A DNA stretch of 64,000 bases, taken from positions 1,922,001 to 1,986,000 of the forward strand of contig JABELC010000002.1 in the NCBI GenBank assembly GCA_028455995.1, read 5' to 3'. Shown here one piece after another: positions 1 to 12,509 of the stretch. The first letter of the stretch is position 1, and every line of letters starts with the position of its first letter. Position numbers and translations under genes: made by a program. The notes below the pieces were generated by a model. That model searched no databases. It saw only the letters and a list, made by a program, of their open reading frames with translations, and was not told the origin of the DNA. Origin of the DNA: Scleromitrula shiraiana. Its lineage: Eukaryota > Ascomycota > Leotiomycetes > Helotiales > Sclerotiniaceae.

Positions 1-566
1 GAACATTCACCCTCTCCAACTGCACCCCCCTCGCTACGCCCTCCTCCTCCACCATCTCCCACACATCCTCCCTCGCCCCTCCCACATCCACCCTCTCAGG
101 CTCCACAACCATCACCTCAACCGGAACCAGCACCTTAATCTCCGGCACCGTCACCCAAACCACAACATTCACCACAACCTACTGTCCCACCGCCACCGAC
201 ACCCAAACCGACACCTCCCTCCCACTCGCCCCCACCCCCCCAACCGCAATCCCCTCACCACCCACCATCCCCATCTACACCCCCCCACACACACTCCTCC
301 CATCCGGCCATCCCAGCGCAACCCCCAGCGGAACGGCCGTCGGAACCGGTGGAAGCGGAAGCGGAGGTAATGGTGGCGGCGCAGGCGGCGTAAACGGAAC
401 GGCAAGCAGCGGTGGAAGCGCAACGGCTACACCCGTGGGACCTAGCTCTACGGCTACGGGGACGGGCGCGCCCGAGTATATGGGTGCTGCGGGTGTTGTT
501 AGGGGGTTGTCTGGTGTTGGGGTGATGGCGTTGGTTGGGGGGTTGGTTGCGGTGTTATTTTTGTGA
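1..566 (+). CDS. C-terminal part of a Ser/Thr/Pro-rich GPI-anchored cell-wall protein (5' end outside window)
   Basis: An open frame enters from the left edge (codons start at base 3) and ends at TGA 564-566. The visible ~187 residues are very rich in Thr, Ser and Pro, with runs such as TVTQTTTFTTTYCPT, then a Gly/Ser/Ala linker, and finally a hydrophobic tail (GVGVMALVGGLVAVLFL) that ends the protein. That order is the usual C-terminus of fungal GPI proteins: an O-glycosylated stalk, a small-residue omega site and a hydrophobic attachment tail. The protein would be expected in the plasma membrane or wall. The N-terminal domain that would name the family is missing, so no function is given. 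The coding strand is C-rich up to about base 340 and G-rich after it. Confidence 0.7.
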   Translation, partial: TFTLSNCTPLATPSSSTISHTSSLAPPTSTLSGSTTITSTGTSTLISGTVTQTTTFTTTYCPTATDTQTDTSLPLAPTPPTAIPSPPTIPIYTPPHTLLPSGHPSATPSGTAVGTGGSGSGGNGGGAGGVNGTASSGGSATATPVGPSSTATGTGAPEYMGAAGVVRGLSGVGVMALVGGLVAVLFL

Positions 567-1473
567 TTAGGTGATGTGATGTCATGTGATGTGATGTGGC
601 TGTGAAGGAGTTGAGAGGTGTGTTGTGGTGGAAGGAGTGATGTGATGTGATTTGATTTGATTGATGGAAGGTTATTATCCATTCTCTCATTTTTTTATTT
701 TACCTTTTTGGTCATGTTTTTCTTATTTTGTTGAGGTCATTCCTTTTTTTTTTTTCCCCCTTTTTTGGACGAGTTGACATATTTGATACGATACGCGGAT
801 TACATGGATGGATGGAGCATGGAGGAGAATAAGAGGAGTTAATTAGTGGAGAGTTTTGGCAAGCTAGGGTAACTTTATTTTATTTTATTTTACTCTACTT
901 TCCTTTCCTTATATAATGTTCTGTATGATGTCATGAATTCCTATAATTCCATAACGAAGATGGAGACAAGAGTTTGAGAAGGGATATGGGGTTCGAGAGA
1001 GAGATGAGGTGTTAATGTGGATGACAAACTTGAAGCTAGAGTTAAACATGGAGGTCCTGATGGAAAGACGGTTGAGTGTTCATGTGGGTTATATGCGGAA
1101 AGGTGGTAGGTTGAGAGTATAGAAGTGCAGGAGGGGTAGAAGGAGAGAAGACGAGAATCATTGGTTAGTTAGTTGGTTGGTTGGTTAGTTGTTTAACGCT
1201 TAAGACAATGGAATGGATGAATGAATGAATGAATGAAGGATGAAAAATATATATCAATTGAATGATCCCTTTACACGCGAGAATTACGTATATCCATCCA
1301 CATTATGTAGAAACCTCTCTATTATTTATGATAATCCCCCTCTAGGCAATTATCAAATACTAGGCTGGTCGTAAATAGATGTGGTTCACATGTGGATGGA
1401 TGGATACGGATATGATATAACTCCTGCTTGCGTTGAATATCTCAATTCATCTCCACTCAACACAACCGACGGC

Positions 1474-1514
<41 letters not shown>

Positions 1515-2906
1515 CCTTCCCTCCACTCCATTCCATTTTACTCCATTCCACCACCAAGAACTTAATCCACCCTTTTCGCTACAATGAAGCATCTTCTCTC
1601 CTGCTTATTCCCCATCCACCGGGTTAAATCCTTTCCTTTCCCCACTCCCTCCTACTCCCCTATCCCAATCCATCTCATCCAATCCAACCCTCCAGGTTCC
1701 AAAGCACCTCCCTCGGGCTTCCCTCCTAAACCTCCCTATCTCGACCATCAAGATCCGATACCACATCCTAGCCGCACCGCACCATCATCATACGAAGAAT
1801 AGAAGAGAAGAGTAACAAACAAGCCAGCAAACAAGCAAGCAAGGAGATATTTATAAGTAAAGCCTCTAACAAGATAGCAGTAAACCATCTATCCCATCCC
1901 ATCCCATCCCATACCACCACCACTCATCCAGCCATAGCTCCTTCACCACACACTTCACTTCACTCCACCCCATCTGACCCCAGCCAACTCAAACTCAAAA
2001 AGAAAATATCAAACACATTAATATACATATATAATTAATCATCACACTTTATGACATCACATCGCATCGCATCGCATCAATTCACTATGCCACACACCGA
2101 TATCTCGTCCGTCCTTGTCTCCCCCCATCTCTCCCCCAAAAAGATCATCAACCAAACGCCACCACACGATTCAACTAAAGAGAGAAAGAAGAAAAAAGAG
2201 AAGTAGAAGTAGAAGAACGAGAGACGTCAAATTAAAGGTAAATAAGTGTGTAATTATTTGAATTTCATCGTACCACACAGCCAACAACAACAATAGCAAT
2301 AGCAACGAACAGGTGCACTCATCTGCAACCCCCATCACAGATCTAGCGAGTTTCGCAACCCAGCTGCAAAACCTTCTTGGTCCGGTATTAACTTTATTTT
2401 GTTGTTTGTATGTTTTGTTTCGGAATAAATTAAATAGATAGGAAGCCAGAGAGGAAATCGATCGTTGCTATGCTATGTTATGCTATGCTATGCCGGTGCT
2501 TCTTCTATAGAAAGAAGAAATAGAAAAAACGAATGGGGTATGTATGGTATAGGTATAGGTATAAAGTGGGCGTGTGTATGCGTACGTCAATTTTAACAAG
2601 AGAACAACACGACGACGAGAAAAAACCATGCAAATGCAATGTGTGGGAACAAAAGAAAAGTTATATGCTCCGCTCCTGCCTTTTCCGCTATGATGCAATG
2701 CAATGATGAACAAAATCAAAATCAAAATCAAATGGAAATCAAACGATGGAAAGAAGGAGAACCCTAATAGGAAGAGGAAGAAAGAAGGAAAAAAAAAAAT
2801 ACGTCTAATTCGTGTAATCCGCTCCTTATGTATACCCAAATGAGTGTGGTGGTTTATTTTGTTCATGTTCAAATGTTTTCTTTCGTTTCATACATTAATA
2901 GTCCTA
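567..2906. other. Intergenic spacer, microsatellite-rich
   Basis: About 2.3 kb between the wall-protein gene and the 3' end of the kinase gene. It contains pyrimidine- or purine-rich stretches, a tetranucleotide repeat near 1.5 kb, and short tandem runs such as GAAT near 1217-1236, CATCC near 1890-1910 and ATGCT near 2468-2490. Short open frames exist but are built from these repeats. No convincing gene or structural RNA was seen. Confidence 0.6.
1474..1515. repeat. (ATCT)n microsatellite
   Basis: About ten uninterrupted copies of the ATCT/CTAT tetranucleotide. It translates to Tyr-Leu-Ser-Ile repeats in one frame, which explains the spurious small open frame over it. Confidence 0.95.
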
Positions 2907-5900
2907 TCAAACCCTTCGGCTGCTGTTCATCGCTGCGGATGCTCCTGCTGATGCCAAATCCTGCTTGGCACTCACACTTCTCGTGACTCGAGGTAGACTG
3001 CTATTACTAGCAGAAGCGACAATCCCAGTACTCGTACGTTTTGGACCAGGCGGGCCAGTACTCATCGCTACGACATTGGATTGTCGTCGGGGAAGAGGTT
3101 TGCTTGGACTAGAAGCTGTAACTTCCCGTGGTCTGACAGCGGTTCCGTTCTTGTAACTCGTGGCAGGTGGTTCTGGAAGGGGACGGTTTGTAGCATTTGA
3201 AGGGGCCGCCGTTGTATTATGTCGCTTAATAGGAGAGTCGTTTCGAGTATTGATACGAGAAGTAGTGGCTTTATGACCGGAAATGAACTCGTGTCTGACC
3301 GCTTCATCGGGTTTCATCCGTCTATCAGGGTCCCACCTCAGGCAACGAGCCAAGAAGTCCAAAAAGGCTTCATCATCGCATTTCAAAACTTGTTGAAGGG
3401 TTTTCGAGGATGGACGACGCCTACGGCCTTTAGATGATACCGTAAGACGTGGTTTCCCAAGTGAATCGAAGAAAAGCTTCTTACGAGTACTCTTCTCAAT
3501 CAAATGCTTTTCCGGTGGGCCAAAAACTTCCATGATACAAGCAAGTTGTTCTTGCTCATTTTCACCTGGGAATATCGGCACTCCAGTGTAGAGCTCGGCC
3601 AAAATACATCCAAGACTCCACATATCGATAGGCAAACCATAGGTCATACCAAGAATAACTTCCGGCGATCTATAAAATCTGGATTGAATATATGTATATA
3701 CTTTCTCGTTTTCAAAACAACTAGATCCGAAGTCGATAACCTTGAGCTCTGAGTGTAATGGATGAGTCAAAAGGATATTTTCGGGTTTCAAGTCACAATG
3801 GATAACCTTCTTCGACTTGAGTAACAGCAAACTGCTAAGCATCTGCTTGGTGAATCGTCGCACAATCTTGAGAGAAAATCCACGGAACGAATTCGATTTG
3901 ATGAGCTCGTAAAGATTCATGTCTAAAAGTTCAGTAGAGATGCAAAGATGACCACGAAAATAGAAGCTCTGTGTGAAGTTCACCATGCTATGTTTGTTTT
4001 TGGGATCCTACAAATGTTAGCAAATAATCAAGATATTGAAACCGAGAATACATACCCATTCCCGCAGCTTTTGCAGAATATTCACCTCTACCAAAGCTTG
4101 TTGGTGGAATCGTTTCTTGTTTCGTATGATCTTGATAGCCACCAAACCTCCAGTCTTGTGGTCAATACACCTTACGACTTGCCCGAAACTTCCCTTTCCA
4201 AGAACATCGATAATTTCATAGCGATATGAGAGGTGGTCTCCAGTGGCAATCATGTAATCACCTCTTTCATCATCATAGCCAAAATTAGCAGCATCAGATT
4301 GAAGTTGACCAACATGCTTAGCAGCGCTAGCCGTTCCACAGAAATAAACATCCTTGTAATCCACGATCTCGCCTTTCTCGTAAATATTAAGATGAGTAAC
4401 AAGTTTAAGAGCTTGTTGAGGAGGAACGCGTTCTTTAGGCGTCGCTCGTTTCCTTAGAGCATCTAATTGTCGAGCTGCATGCTCTGTTTCTTTTCGTTTA
4501 TGGCCAAGCTTCTTCATTTCTTCCTCGGCTAATAGATCGTCTTTGTCTAAGTCCGCAGTCCAATGATCTGTATGTCGTATGCTGGCACTCGAGGATTTCG
4601 GATTGAGCATTTTATGCATAACAGATGATGTAGTGCGTGAGCTGGAAGTAGGGATAGTTCTTTCAGCAGCTGATCCATCCGCTGATACATCTTTCTTCGG
4701 ACTTCGAGTAAGACCCCAGCCATCACTTTTTGTCCTCTCATGCCCATTAGCCATATTAAGGCTTGAAACAGAACTCTTCCTTCTCGTAGAATTGAGATAA
4801 TTGGTAGTGGTCTTTGTCGAAGGGCTGGGGCTGGGTATCACATTGTTGTTGTTTAGATTGTTCATGGTAGCGGAAGCAGGCAATTTCGGCGGAGGCATAT
4901 TGTCGTGCTTTGGAGGTGGAGGTGGATGATTTGAATCTCTTTCATTCGAAGAGTGAGAGCTGTTGTTAGCGGCTTTTGAGGTAGATCTTTTCCAACCAAG
5001 ACTCAATTTCCTTCGTAATGATGTTGCCGAGGATGGAGTTGGTGGCTCTTCAGGACTTGACGTTTGAGTTTCATTTTTAACAGACTTATTCACCTTCAAC
5101 GCACGTGGCCCAGTCAACCTCATAGGCTTGTTCTCGCCTAATGGATCCATCGTGGTGAAATCGCCGCTAGTCTTCGATCGTGGCATGATGGCATTATCAC
5201 CGCCATTTTTGGGAAGAGATGAAGATAAATAAGGTGAAGTTTCTCGTGGTGGTGGTCGGTTAGCTATTGGAATGGGTTTTGACTCGGAATAATTTTCACC
5301 TAATCGTGGTGATTCTTCTCGAACGCGTTGAATTGAACTAGTGCTACGCATTTGTTGTAAACGATGCTCAGATTTATCTTCAGTGCGACGAGAAAAGAAC
5401 GAAGTTTTAGAGGCTGTCATAGGCGAACTGGGTGTCTTGGTATTGACTCTTCTTGGTGGAGGAGTAACAGTACCATTGTTAAGAGGCTCTTGGTTGGATA
5501 ACGCGGTCACTTTAGCAGCAGTTGGAGTACTCAATGGCAATAGATTCAAAGGTGGCAACCGAAGTGGCTGAAGGTTCTTCTTCTTGACAGGTGCAATGTT
5601 CTGTTTCTGTTCCAGGTCTGAATTGGAGCTAGTGGGTGGAGCGTGTCTCGATCTTTTTGGTTCGCGCTCATTCTTGATTGGTTCGCGTGCGGAGTTTCTT
5701 CCAGAGATGCTATTCGTTGAAGTGCTATTGATACTGCTCGTCTCAAAGGGCATACTTGACTTCCTTTTTGCAAAGAAAGGAGGTTCCGCGGGTGAATCTT
5801 TGGGTGATTCATAAGCCTTGGGTATTGCAGGTACTGGTGGAACATCTTCCTCTTCGTTGTTACCAGCCGAGCTATGCACATTTCGTGACTTTGGTGTAGG

Positions 5901-7269
5901 TAATCTTGATGTGGAAGGTGCTAATGATGATACTCGTGGTTGTAAAGAACCTATAGTTCGAGATGTGTTACAGCTTGCATTTGACGCAGCTGACATAGCA
6001 GAAATGTACTTACGATTGATATCTGGTGTGGTTCGTGACGAAGACGGTGTAGGGACTTTCCGTGGCAGCATGGACGGTGATCTCGAAGAAGTTCGAGGTG
6101 TAAATGTAGGATATGAATCCGGTTGGGGGGTTGGCGGTGTTCCCGGTGTGCCAGGTGGAGCGCCATTGGCAGTCGATAATCGCTTCGCCCTTCGAGCATC
6201 TGTGGGACTAACCGTCCTGGCGCCAAGTCCAGTTGCATGAGAACCTTGAACGATTGATATTCTTTTTGAAGTCGCCGATGATGGCGTATTTATGACTAGC
6301 CCTCCATTTGGTTTACCTGGAGACTTTGCAGCAAGAGATGATGTCCTGCTATGATCTGGTGTGCCTGGTTGAATAGAGAGTTGGGGTTGGCTCTTTGATG
6401 AATGCTGTAAAGACTTAGTCTTTGCTGCTCTAGACGCAGTCAACCCTCTTGCACCATCAGTATAACTGAGAGGCGGTGCAGCATTCACTTTTGCCGATGC
6501 ATTTGCAAGATCTGATAAAGATTGTACTGATGAACTTGGTGCCAGACTTGGACGTCGCCTTTGTGTAGCCGTTGCCGTCTCAGCACCTCCTACCGATCTT
6601 CTTGGAGCTCTAGAAACCGGCGCATTTGAAGCGGAACTGCCAGATATGGGGGGGTATTGATTCTTTCTAGTCCGCATTGCAAGAGGGGCACTTGGAGGAT
6701 CCATATTCCCAGAAGCAGTTGAAGAAGCAGTAGAAGAAATGCTACTCTGGCGAGTGGTGAGACTTTGTCCACGTTGAAAAGAAGAGGTTCTTGCCGGACG
6801 CGGCCCAGATATTCCACGCGCGGGACCTATCCCTCTCCCATCGTGTATCGATGTTTTAATTCCCCCCATTGTAGCTTTATCTTTCGTCATGGTGTCTCCT
6901 CCTGGTGCTGGGAATTGTGTTGTAAGTTGAAGTTCATTGGAGATGCTAGTTTGTAGATCGTCGAAGCTCGGTGAGGGTAAGAAATCGTAGGACAGCGAAT
7001 TTTCGTCCCTGTTACTTCCAAATGTAAATAATGTATGGTTGTTTCGTGGGGGTACATTAAGGGTAGGTTCTTTCCCAGATATCAGACGCGGTCCTCCTGT
7101 CCCTACGGCAGATCCGTAATTTTCAGGAATTCTTCTATTAAAACATATTAGCGATTGGAAAGGCGAAGGCCTTTTTCAGGGAAGGGAATTGTGAAGAAGT
7201 TTTATCTTACGGTCTGGTCGGTGAAAGATCAGGTCGTGGACCAGATGGAGCCCTCTGTTCCCGAATCAT
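2907..7269 (-). CDS. pom1: DYRK-family protein kinase, Pom1-like cell-polarity kinase
   Basis: Three exons on the minus strand: 7269-7211, 7134-4056 and 4007-2907, giving 1412 aa. The introns are 76 and 48 nt, and the downstream one begins GTATGT and ends TTTGTAG. The first exon encodes MIREQRAPSG... and has an in-frame TAG just upstream; starting at the next good ATG (6890) would drop 101 residues that read as coding. Residues 1 to about 985 are Ser/Pro-rich and disordered. The kinase domain spans about 990-1293: glycine loop GKGSFGQVV, VAIK lysine, HCDLKPEN (catalytic Asp near 1118), DFG near 1138 and the DYRK activation-loop YTY (1150-1152), followed by a basic Ser-rich tail. The YxY loop and the upstream HLSYRYEI segment fit DYRK kinases. 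In fission yeast Pom1 marks cell ends and controls division and polarity; the same role here is inferred. A long TTC repeat lies about 300 bp upstream of the start. Confidence 0.9.
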
Positions 7270-7566
7270 AAGTAAGGACTAAAAGTCGCCAGGAAGATCC
7301 AGCGACAGAAATTAATCGAGTACAGGTTTTTTTTCCTTTCCTCTCTCTTATTGTCTCAGTCCGTTTAGGGCCGAGTTGATTGATAAAACTATTTCATTTC
7401 CAATTGTCGTCTGGGTATTGCATGTAAACAGGGAAGTTTGTTGTGGATTGATCGTAAAGAAGAAACCCTAGTAAAAATAATAAGAAGCTCTGTTGTGTTG
7501 TGTTATATTATCTGATCTCTGTATTGATTGATTTGATTTGATTTGTTGTTTTGTTTTCTTTTCTCC

Positions 7567-7624
7567 TTCTTCTTCTTCTTCTTCTTCTTCTTCTTCTTCT
7601 TCTTCTTCTTCTTCTTCTTCTTCT
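7567..7624. repeat. (TTC)n microsatellite upstream of pom1
   Basis: Nineteen or more consecutive TTC triplets, reading GAA on the kinase-coding strand. It sits about 300-360 bp upstream of the predicted kinase start, in the promoter or 5' leader. Confidence 0.95.
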
Positions 7625-9030
7625 CTATGGATTTTTCAACAAAACTCAACTCAAGCGCGTGGATTGTATAAAATCTAGTTTGGAATTGGAAGTAATAAAT
7701 AACATGTACTGTACTTTTCAATTCTTTATTTTTTGTATGTATAATAAGTTGTGTCAAATGGTGAATGGTGAATGTCGATTTATGATTTATTTTGTCTGGG
7801 GAAGTGGTGGTAGTAGTAGTGGTAGTAGTAGTGGTAGTAGGTAGTAGTAGTAGAAAGATAAAAGATTGAGGCTTGCAATAAAGTAACAGGTAACCAAAGC
7901 TAGTGAGTGAGTGAGTTGAGTGAGTTGAGTGAGTGAGTGAGTGAGTGAACAAATTTGAAGCTTCGTTTCTTGCCTTTTCTCTGCCTTGCCCAGGTTGATA
8001 GTTCAAGGTTTAACAACATCCAGGGCTGCTCTCCGCTCAATTCAGACCAGTCGGGGAGATTTTGGTTGAAAGGTTCATAGTGCACATACACCAATGACCC
8101 GACCCGTTGCCCATAGATACTAAAGAAAGTGGATCTAAAACTTATTTATTATTTTGTCCAGTTTCCAGTTAAAATAAAAAAATTGAATACAGTACTCGTA
8201 GAAAGAAAAGCTTCAAGTTGGTGTATTTGATAAATCTTCTTATAAAATACCTATTAGCTAGTATTTAATTGAACCCTTAAATCATAAATTATATCAAAAA
8301 ATATAAATATTTATTAATAATTACTAGGTAATATTTATTGAAGCATTGGTTTTTAATTTCTAACTTATTATTATTATTATTATGATTGTTAGAATTATTG
8401 TTGTTGTTAGTATTATTGTTATTATTATTGAAAGTCCTGATCCATAGAGTATCATTTGTTTACGGAGTCAAGAGACTCAAATTTTGATATTGATTTACCA
8501 AGGTACCGGCAAACAGCTGTATCAGATTTCAACTACAACTGACAGGCCTCACCCACACATTGATTGATTAGTAGATGTCTACTATGTACCTATAGTAGGT
8601 GAGTAGATGATGAACAAGTATAGTAATAAATAATAAGAGTGATCAATAACAAGTGCAGGAAAGACAGAGAGAGCATAATCAATTCCCCGAGATGTTTGAT
8701 ATCAAAGTACTTCCGTACCACAATACATATAAAATCCAATCTTCCTTCCAATTATTTTCATTAATGCTTTCTTTTCCTTTACATTTTGTATAACACGGGA
8801 ATATCTTGTGAGATCTTGCCTTTAAGATCCACCAGGCCGAGTAGTATGGATGATCTGTCACGCACCCCCTTTTTATACGTTGTTTTTCATCGACCACCTG
8901 CTTCTGTCAATCATGGACCCCTGAACATGTGCAGAAAGAATAATAAAGGTACCCAGTCGAGAGGCAAGAAAGATGGATCAAAACTTCCGCACGTAGCTTG
9001 GACATTATTGAAGTCCAAGACAAAGTTTAA

Positions 9031-9092
9031 GCAAGGCAAGGCAAGGCAAGGCAAGGCAAGGCAAAGCAAGGCAAGGCAAAGCAAAGCAAAGC
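9031..9092. repeat. (GCAAG/GCAAA)n pentanucleotide tandem array
   Basis: About twelve copies of a 5-bp unit, with the unit drifting from GCAAG to GCAAA toward the right end. No gene is associated. Confidence 0.95.
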
Positions 9093-10098
9093 ACTGTGAA
9101 TACCAGTAAGACAAAACTAGATTTCGAATTCTATAAACAAATAATAATCACAGGTAAGTAGGTATATACTTCTTACTCTTAAAATGAAGGTTGGAATTGT
9201 AGTTGGTCATACAGTATCAAAAGGGGTCACAGCATCATTACCAGCATGAACCTTATTAATGACTATTTTATTCCTCCAACTTCAAAATTCTCACTCATCA
9301 GTATTTACAGTACTGTAATCGAGTTGGAAATCTATAGTTTACTCGAGTACTTCCAAGGGTCAATTGTTCGTTGGTTTAACTACATGCATAATGGGTAGCT
9401 AGAACATCAGATAAAAAGACAAAAAGACTAATAAAAGACAAAAAGGAAATAGCAATCGATTTCAAGTACCGATAACTGTACTGAACTGGTATTAACTATC
9501 ATCCCCAAGGATTCTCACAAATACCGAGATTCAACTTTCAAGGCTTTTTTTTTTCAATTCGCATTAAACTCGAGTATGAGTGAGTACAAGGGTAAAATTG
9601 GTCGATTCATCAATATAAATTATAAATTATAATTCCTTGTAAGGTTGAATAATAATTATTATTATTATTATTATTATATTAGATTGGATCCGGTTGAATT
9701 GAACTGGAACGGGACGAAGATGGTTTAGAGTACTTTTTGGCGGCGTTGAGCGGCAAAACGTCATGTCTTCTGGGCTTGCTGGGACATCATCGCTAATAAT
9801 AAACCCGCGTCACTTCAAACACTTACATGTTTGAGATCATTAAATAAAGACAGTTGAATTGGATCAACGAGGTTTACAGAATCAAATGCTAGAAACATCA
9901 AATACTTCATTAGCTGTGTCATTCATATATATAAATCAACAAAATATCTTCCATGAAGGAACTTGAACCCTTTGACCTGCGACTTTGAGATACTGTGCCC
10001 CTCGTTTCGTTTGAGATCTGAAAGACAAACGAATATTCTCCAAACTCCCTCACAAATCCCACGATCCTAACGAAGAAGCTTAATTCCCCAGGTCTCAA

Positions 10099-11694
10099 AT
10101 GGACGAGTTCACGGCGGACGCGTTTGTCAATCGCGATGATCCTATCCCGGTGATACGGATTGATCCTAATGACGAGCAACAGGATGAAGTCGATATGAAT
10201 GAGAATGCCAGAAATGGCAAAGAAGGAAAACGAGAGCGATTTAAAAGACATACAACAACACTGAAGGAAAACATTAAAAAGGCACAGAATAAAGCTTCTG
10301 AAACTTCAGCAAGTGTGCAAGATAGACTCTTGGAAAAGTACTTTTATATTCTCTCCATTTCTCGAACCTCTACTGACATGGCTAGATTATTACAACAAAT
10401 TATTCCCATTGAAGACTTAAGTCAAAATAAGCCAGATGCTACTACTCCTATCAATTTTGTGGAAAGGCCGGCCTTCAATATCACTACAATGTCAAATAAT
10501 TTCCGCAGATTCAATGCCAGAATTGGCGTGCTCTTCGTCTTCCAGGCCAAAGTGATACATCTGTTAAGCTGGAAACAATGGTCGCATACACTCTCTTTCC
10601 TCGCAGTCTACACATTTGTTTGTTTGGATCCATATCTCCTCACCGTTCTCCCTCTCGCAGTTCTTCTCCTCGCCGTTTTGATTCCCTCCTTCATCGCCCG
10701 TCATCCAGCTCCTCCAACCACCATATCTACAGATTCATACACATACTCCACAACCGGACCACCCATAGCCCCACCACCCACCGTCAAACCCGCAAAAGAA
10801 CTCTCCAAAGATTTTTTCCGCAACATGCGTGACCTCCAAAACTGCATGGAAGATTTCTCCCGTCTCCACGACCAAATCATCTCCATAATGTCCCCCTCTA
10901 CAAACTTCTCCGACGAAGCCCTCTCATCCACACTCTTCTTATTCCTCGTCGTAACTGCAGCTTTCATGTTCATAGCCTCCCATCTCATGCCCTGGCGCTT
11001 GATCTTCCTAATCATCGGCTGGACCATCACCTCCCTCGGCCACCCCACCATCCAACGCCAAATGCTCACGACCCACACCACCGTCATACAGCCGCGTACC
11101 ACACCCCTGCAATCCCACGTCCAAAACTTCATATCCCGCGACATAATCCTCGACTCCTCGCCCGAAACGCGCGAAGTAGAAATCTTCGAGCTGCAAAAGC
11201 TCTCCGGCGCCGGGGAATGGGAACACTGGGTGTTCAGCAGCTCGCCGTACGATCCGATGAGCAGCATGCGGATGGACAATGGACGGGCGATCGGGTGTCG
11301 GTTTTTTGAGGATGTGCGGGCGCCGAGGGGGTGGGAGTGGAGCGAGAAGAAGTGGGCGTTGGATTTATGGAGTCGTGAGTGGGTGGAGGAACGCATTATT
11401 ACGGGAGTGGAGGTGGAGACGGAGGGTGAGAGGTGGGTTTATGATATTAGGTATGAGGGGGACGAGGAGGAGGATTTGGGGGTGGATGATGGGGGGGCAT
11501 CGAATAGGAGGGGGGATGGAAGTGGGAATGGGAATGGAAATGGGAAGGGGGGACTGATGGTTAGTTGGGAGGAGGGAAGTAATGTTGATGGTAGTGGAAA
11601 TGGGAGAGGTGAATGGAGAAGAAGAAGATGGGTTAGGATGGTCAAGAGGAAATATGAAGCTCGTAGTGAAGGGGGCGAGGAATCGAAGAAATAG
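10099..11694 (+). CDS. Peroxisomal membrane peroxin, Pex24/Pex28-32 family with dysferlin-like region
   Basis: Single exon, 531 aa. Residues 1-75 are charged and end in a short amphipathic lysine-rich stretch. The Pex24p-type core has hydrophobic blocks at about 163-200 (LPLAVLLLAVLIPSFIA) and 278-312 (LFLFLVVTAAFMF, then LIFLIIGWTI). A dysferlin-type region follows at about 357-440, including VEIFELQKL, EWEHWVFSSSPYDP and RAPRGWEWSEKKWALDLW. This layout matches the yeast Pex28-32/Pex23-24 proteins, which sit in the ER or peroxisome membrane and control peroxisome number and size. The tail beyond about 455 is low-complexity Asp/Glu/Gly/Asn-rich and poorly conserved in character. Start chosen at the first ATG of the frame. 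The coding strand changes sharply from C-rich to G-rich near 11,215. Confidence 0.85.
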   Translation: MDEFTADAFVNRDDPIPVIRIDPNDEQQDEVDMNENARNGKEGKRERFKRHTTTLKENIKKAQNKASETSASVQDRLLEKYFYILSISRTSTDMARLLQQIIPIEDLSQNKPDATTPINFVERPAFNITTMSNNFRRFNARIGVLFVFQAKVIHLLSWKQWSHTLSFLAVYTFVCLDPYLLTVLPLAVLLLAVLIPSFIARHPAPPTTISTDSYTYSTTGPPIAPPPTVKPAKELSKDFFRNMRDLQNCMEDFSRLHDQIISIMSPSTNFSDEALSSTLFLFLVVTAAFMFIASHLMPWRLIFLIIGWTITSLGHPTIQRQMLTTHTTVIQPRTTPLQSHVQNFISRDIILDSSPETREVEIFELQKLSGAGEWEHWVFSSSPYDPMSSMRMDNGRAIGCRFFEDVRAPRGWEWSEKKWALDLWSREWVEERIITGVEVETEGERWVYDIRYEGDEEEDLGVDDGGASNRRGDGSGNGNGNGKGGLMVSWEEGSNVDGSGNGRGEWRRRRWVRMVKRKYEARSEGGEESKK

Positions 11695-11695
11695 C

Positions 11696-11731
11696 ATGGA
11701 TGATGGATGATGGATGATGGATGATGGATGC
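11696..11731. repeat. (ATGGATG) tandem run
   Basis: About five 7-bp units directly after the peroxin stop codon, so probably within its 3' untranslated region. Confidence 0.9.
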
Positions 11732-12448
11732 ATCAATTTCATGATTTTATGAGCAATACGACACATGACACGAGGGGCAGCGATTTTTTCTTCGGACTTG
11801 GCGTATGGGAATAGCGGGCACATCTATATCTATTTTTGGATATTGGGAATAACAAGGAACGAACGGGATAGGGAGTAAAGGGGCAAAGGAGTCATCTACC
11901 TCATCAACATTGTACCAGGCAGTGTTATCATCCATCCATTTAACCGTCCTTCGGTGAGGCTGATTATATTGAAATACTTCATATTTCATCAATGCAATGA
12001 ATGCATGACCGAGCGGGACTCACTCACTCACTCACTCACTCACTCAATAAATCCATATATATATATCACATCAATAATAACTAAAAAAAAAAAAAAATCA
12101 AAAAAAAAAAAAAAAAATATTCTCTCATCCCTGGGTATTTCTACTTCATCCATATCTTGTCTCGATTCGTATCTCAGGCTCCTACTATTTTCCCCCTCTG
12201 CTTTAGATCCTCGTCTCAATTTGTTCGGGTATAGGAGCTTTTATACAGCATTAATGATATATCTACTATGGTACCAGTATACAGATATACAGATATGCAG
12301 ATATACAGATATGCAGATATGCAGAGATGCAGAGTAAACAACTCCTAGTCTCCTAACGTTTGGATTAAGGCGAGGAGGGTATGGTGGGTGTGGTGTCATG
12401 TCGTGGGAGAACACATTGGGGTTGCGATATCAATGGGGTTTGTTTGGT

Positions 12449-12490
<42 letters not shown>
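12449..12490. repeat. (TATGGG)n hexanucleotide run
   Basis: Seven consecutive TATGGG units. It resembles telomere-type repeats only superficially (the fungal telomere unit is usually TTAGGG) and lies between genes, so it is treated as a microsatellite. Confidence 0.9.
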
Positions 12491-12509
12491 ATTGAAGGTT
12501 GAGGGGTGG

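Larger units (their letters stand above)
7270..10098. other. Divergent intergenic region with microsatellites
   Basis: About 2.8 kb between two divergently transcribed genes, presumably carrying both promoters. It includes a TTC tract and a tandem GAGT block (about 7900-7948). The AT-rich part (8100-8450) has ATT/GTT triplet runs, followed by a GGCAA array. Another ATT run lies at about 9653-9676. Small open frames over the repeats are not credible genes. No tRNA or other RNA gene was recognised. Confidence 0.6.

Noticed and set aside
1584..1802. 72-codon plus-strand frame starting MKHLLSCLF
   Set aside because: Starts like a signal peptide but is Pro/Ser-rich pyrimidine-tract sequence without further support.
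5341..6240. Plus-strand frames opposite the kinase gene (up to 140 codons)
   Set aside because: Antisense shadows of the Ser/Pro-rich region of the Pom1-like protein.
7503..8006. 167-codon open frame on the minus strand
   Set aside because: Created by the TTC/GAA microsatellite (poly-Lys) and CACT/GAGT runs; no protein-like segment.
11365..11823. 152-codon minus-strand frame over the peroxin 3' end
   Set aside because: Antisense shadow produced by the G-rich low-complexity tail.
12449..12490. Possible interstitial telomere repeat
   Set aside because: Unit is TATGGG, not TTAGGG, and it lies in a microsatellite-rich spacer with no subtelomeric features.
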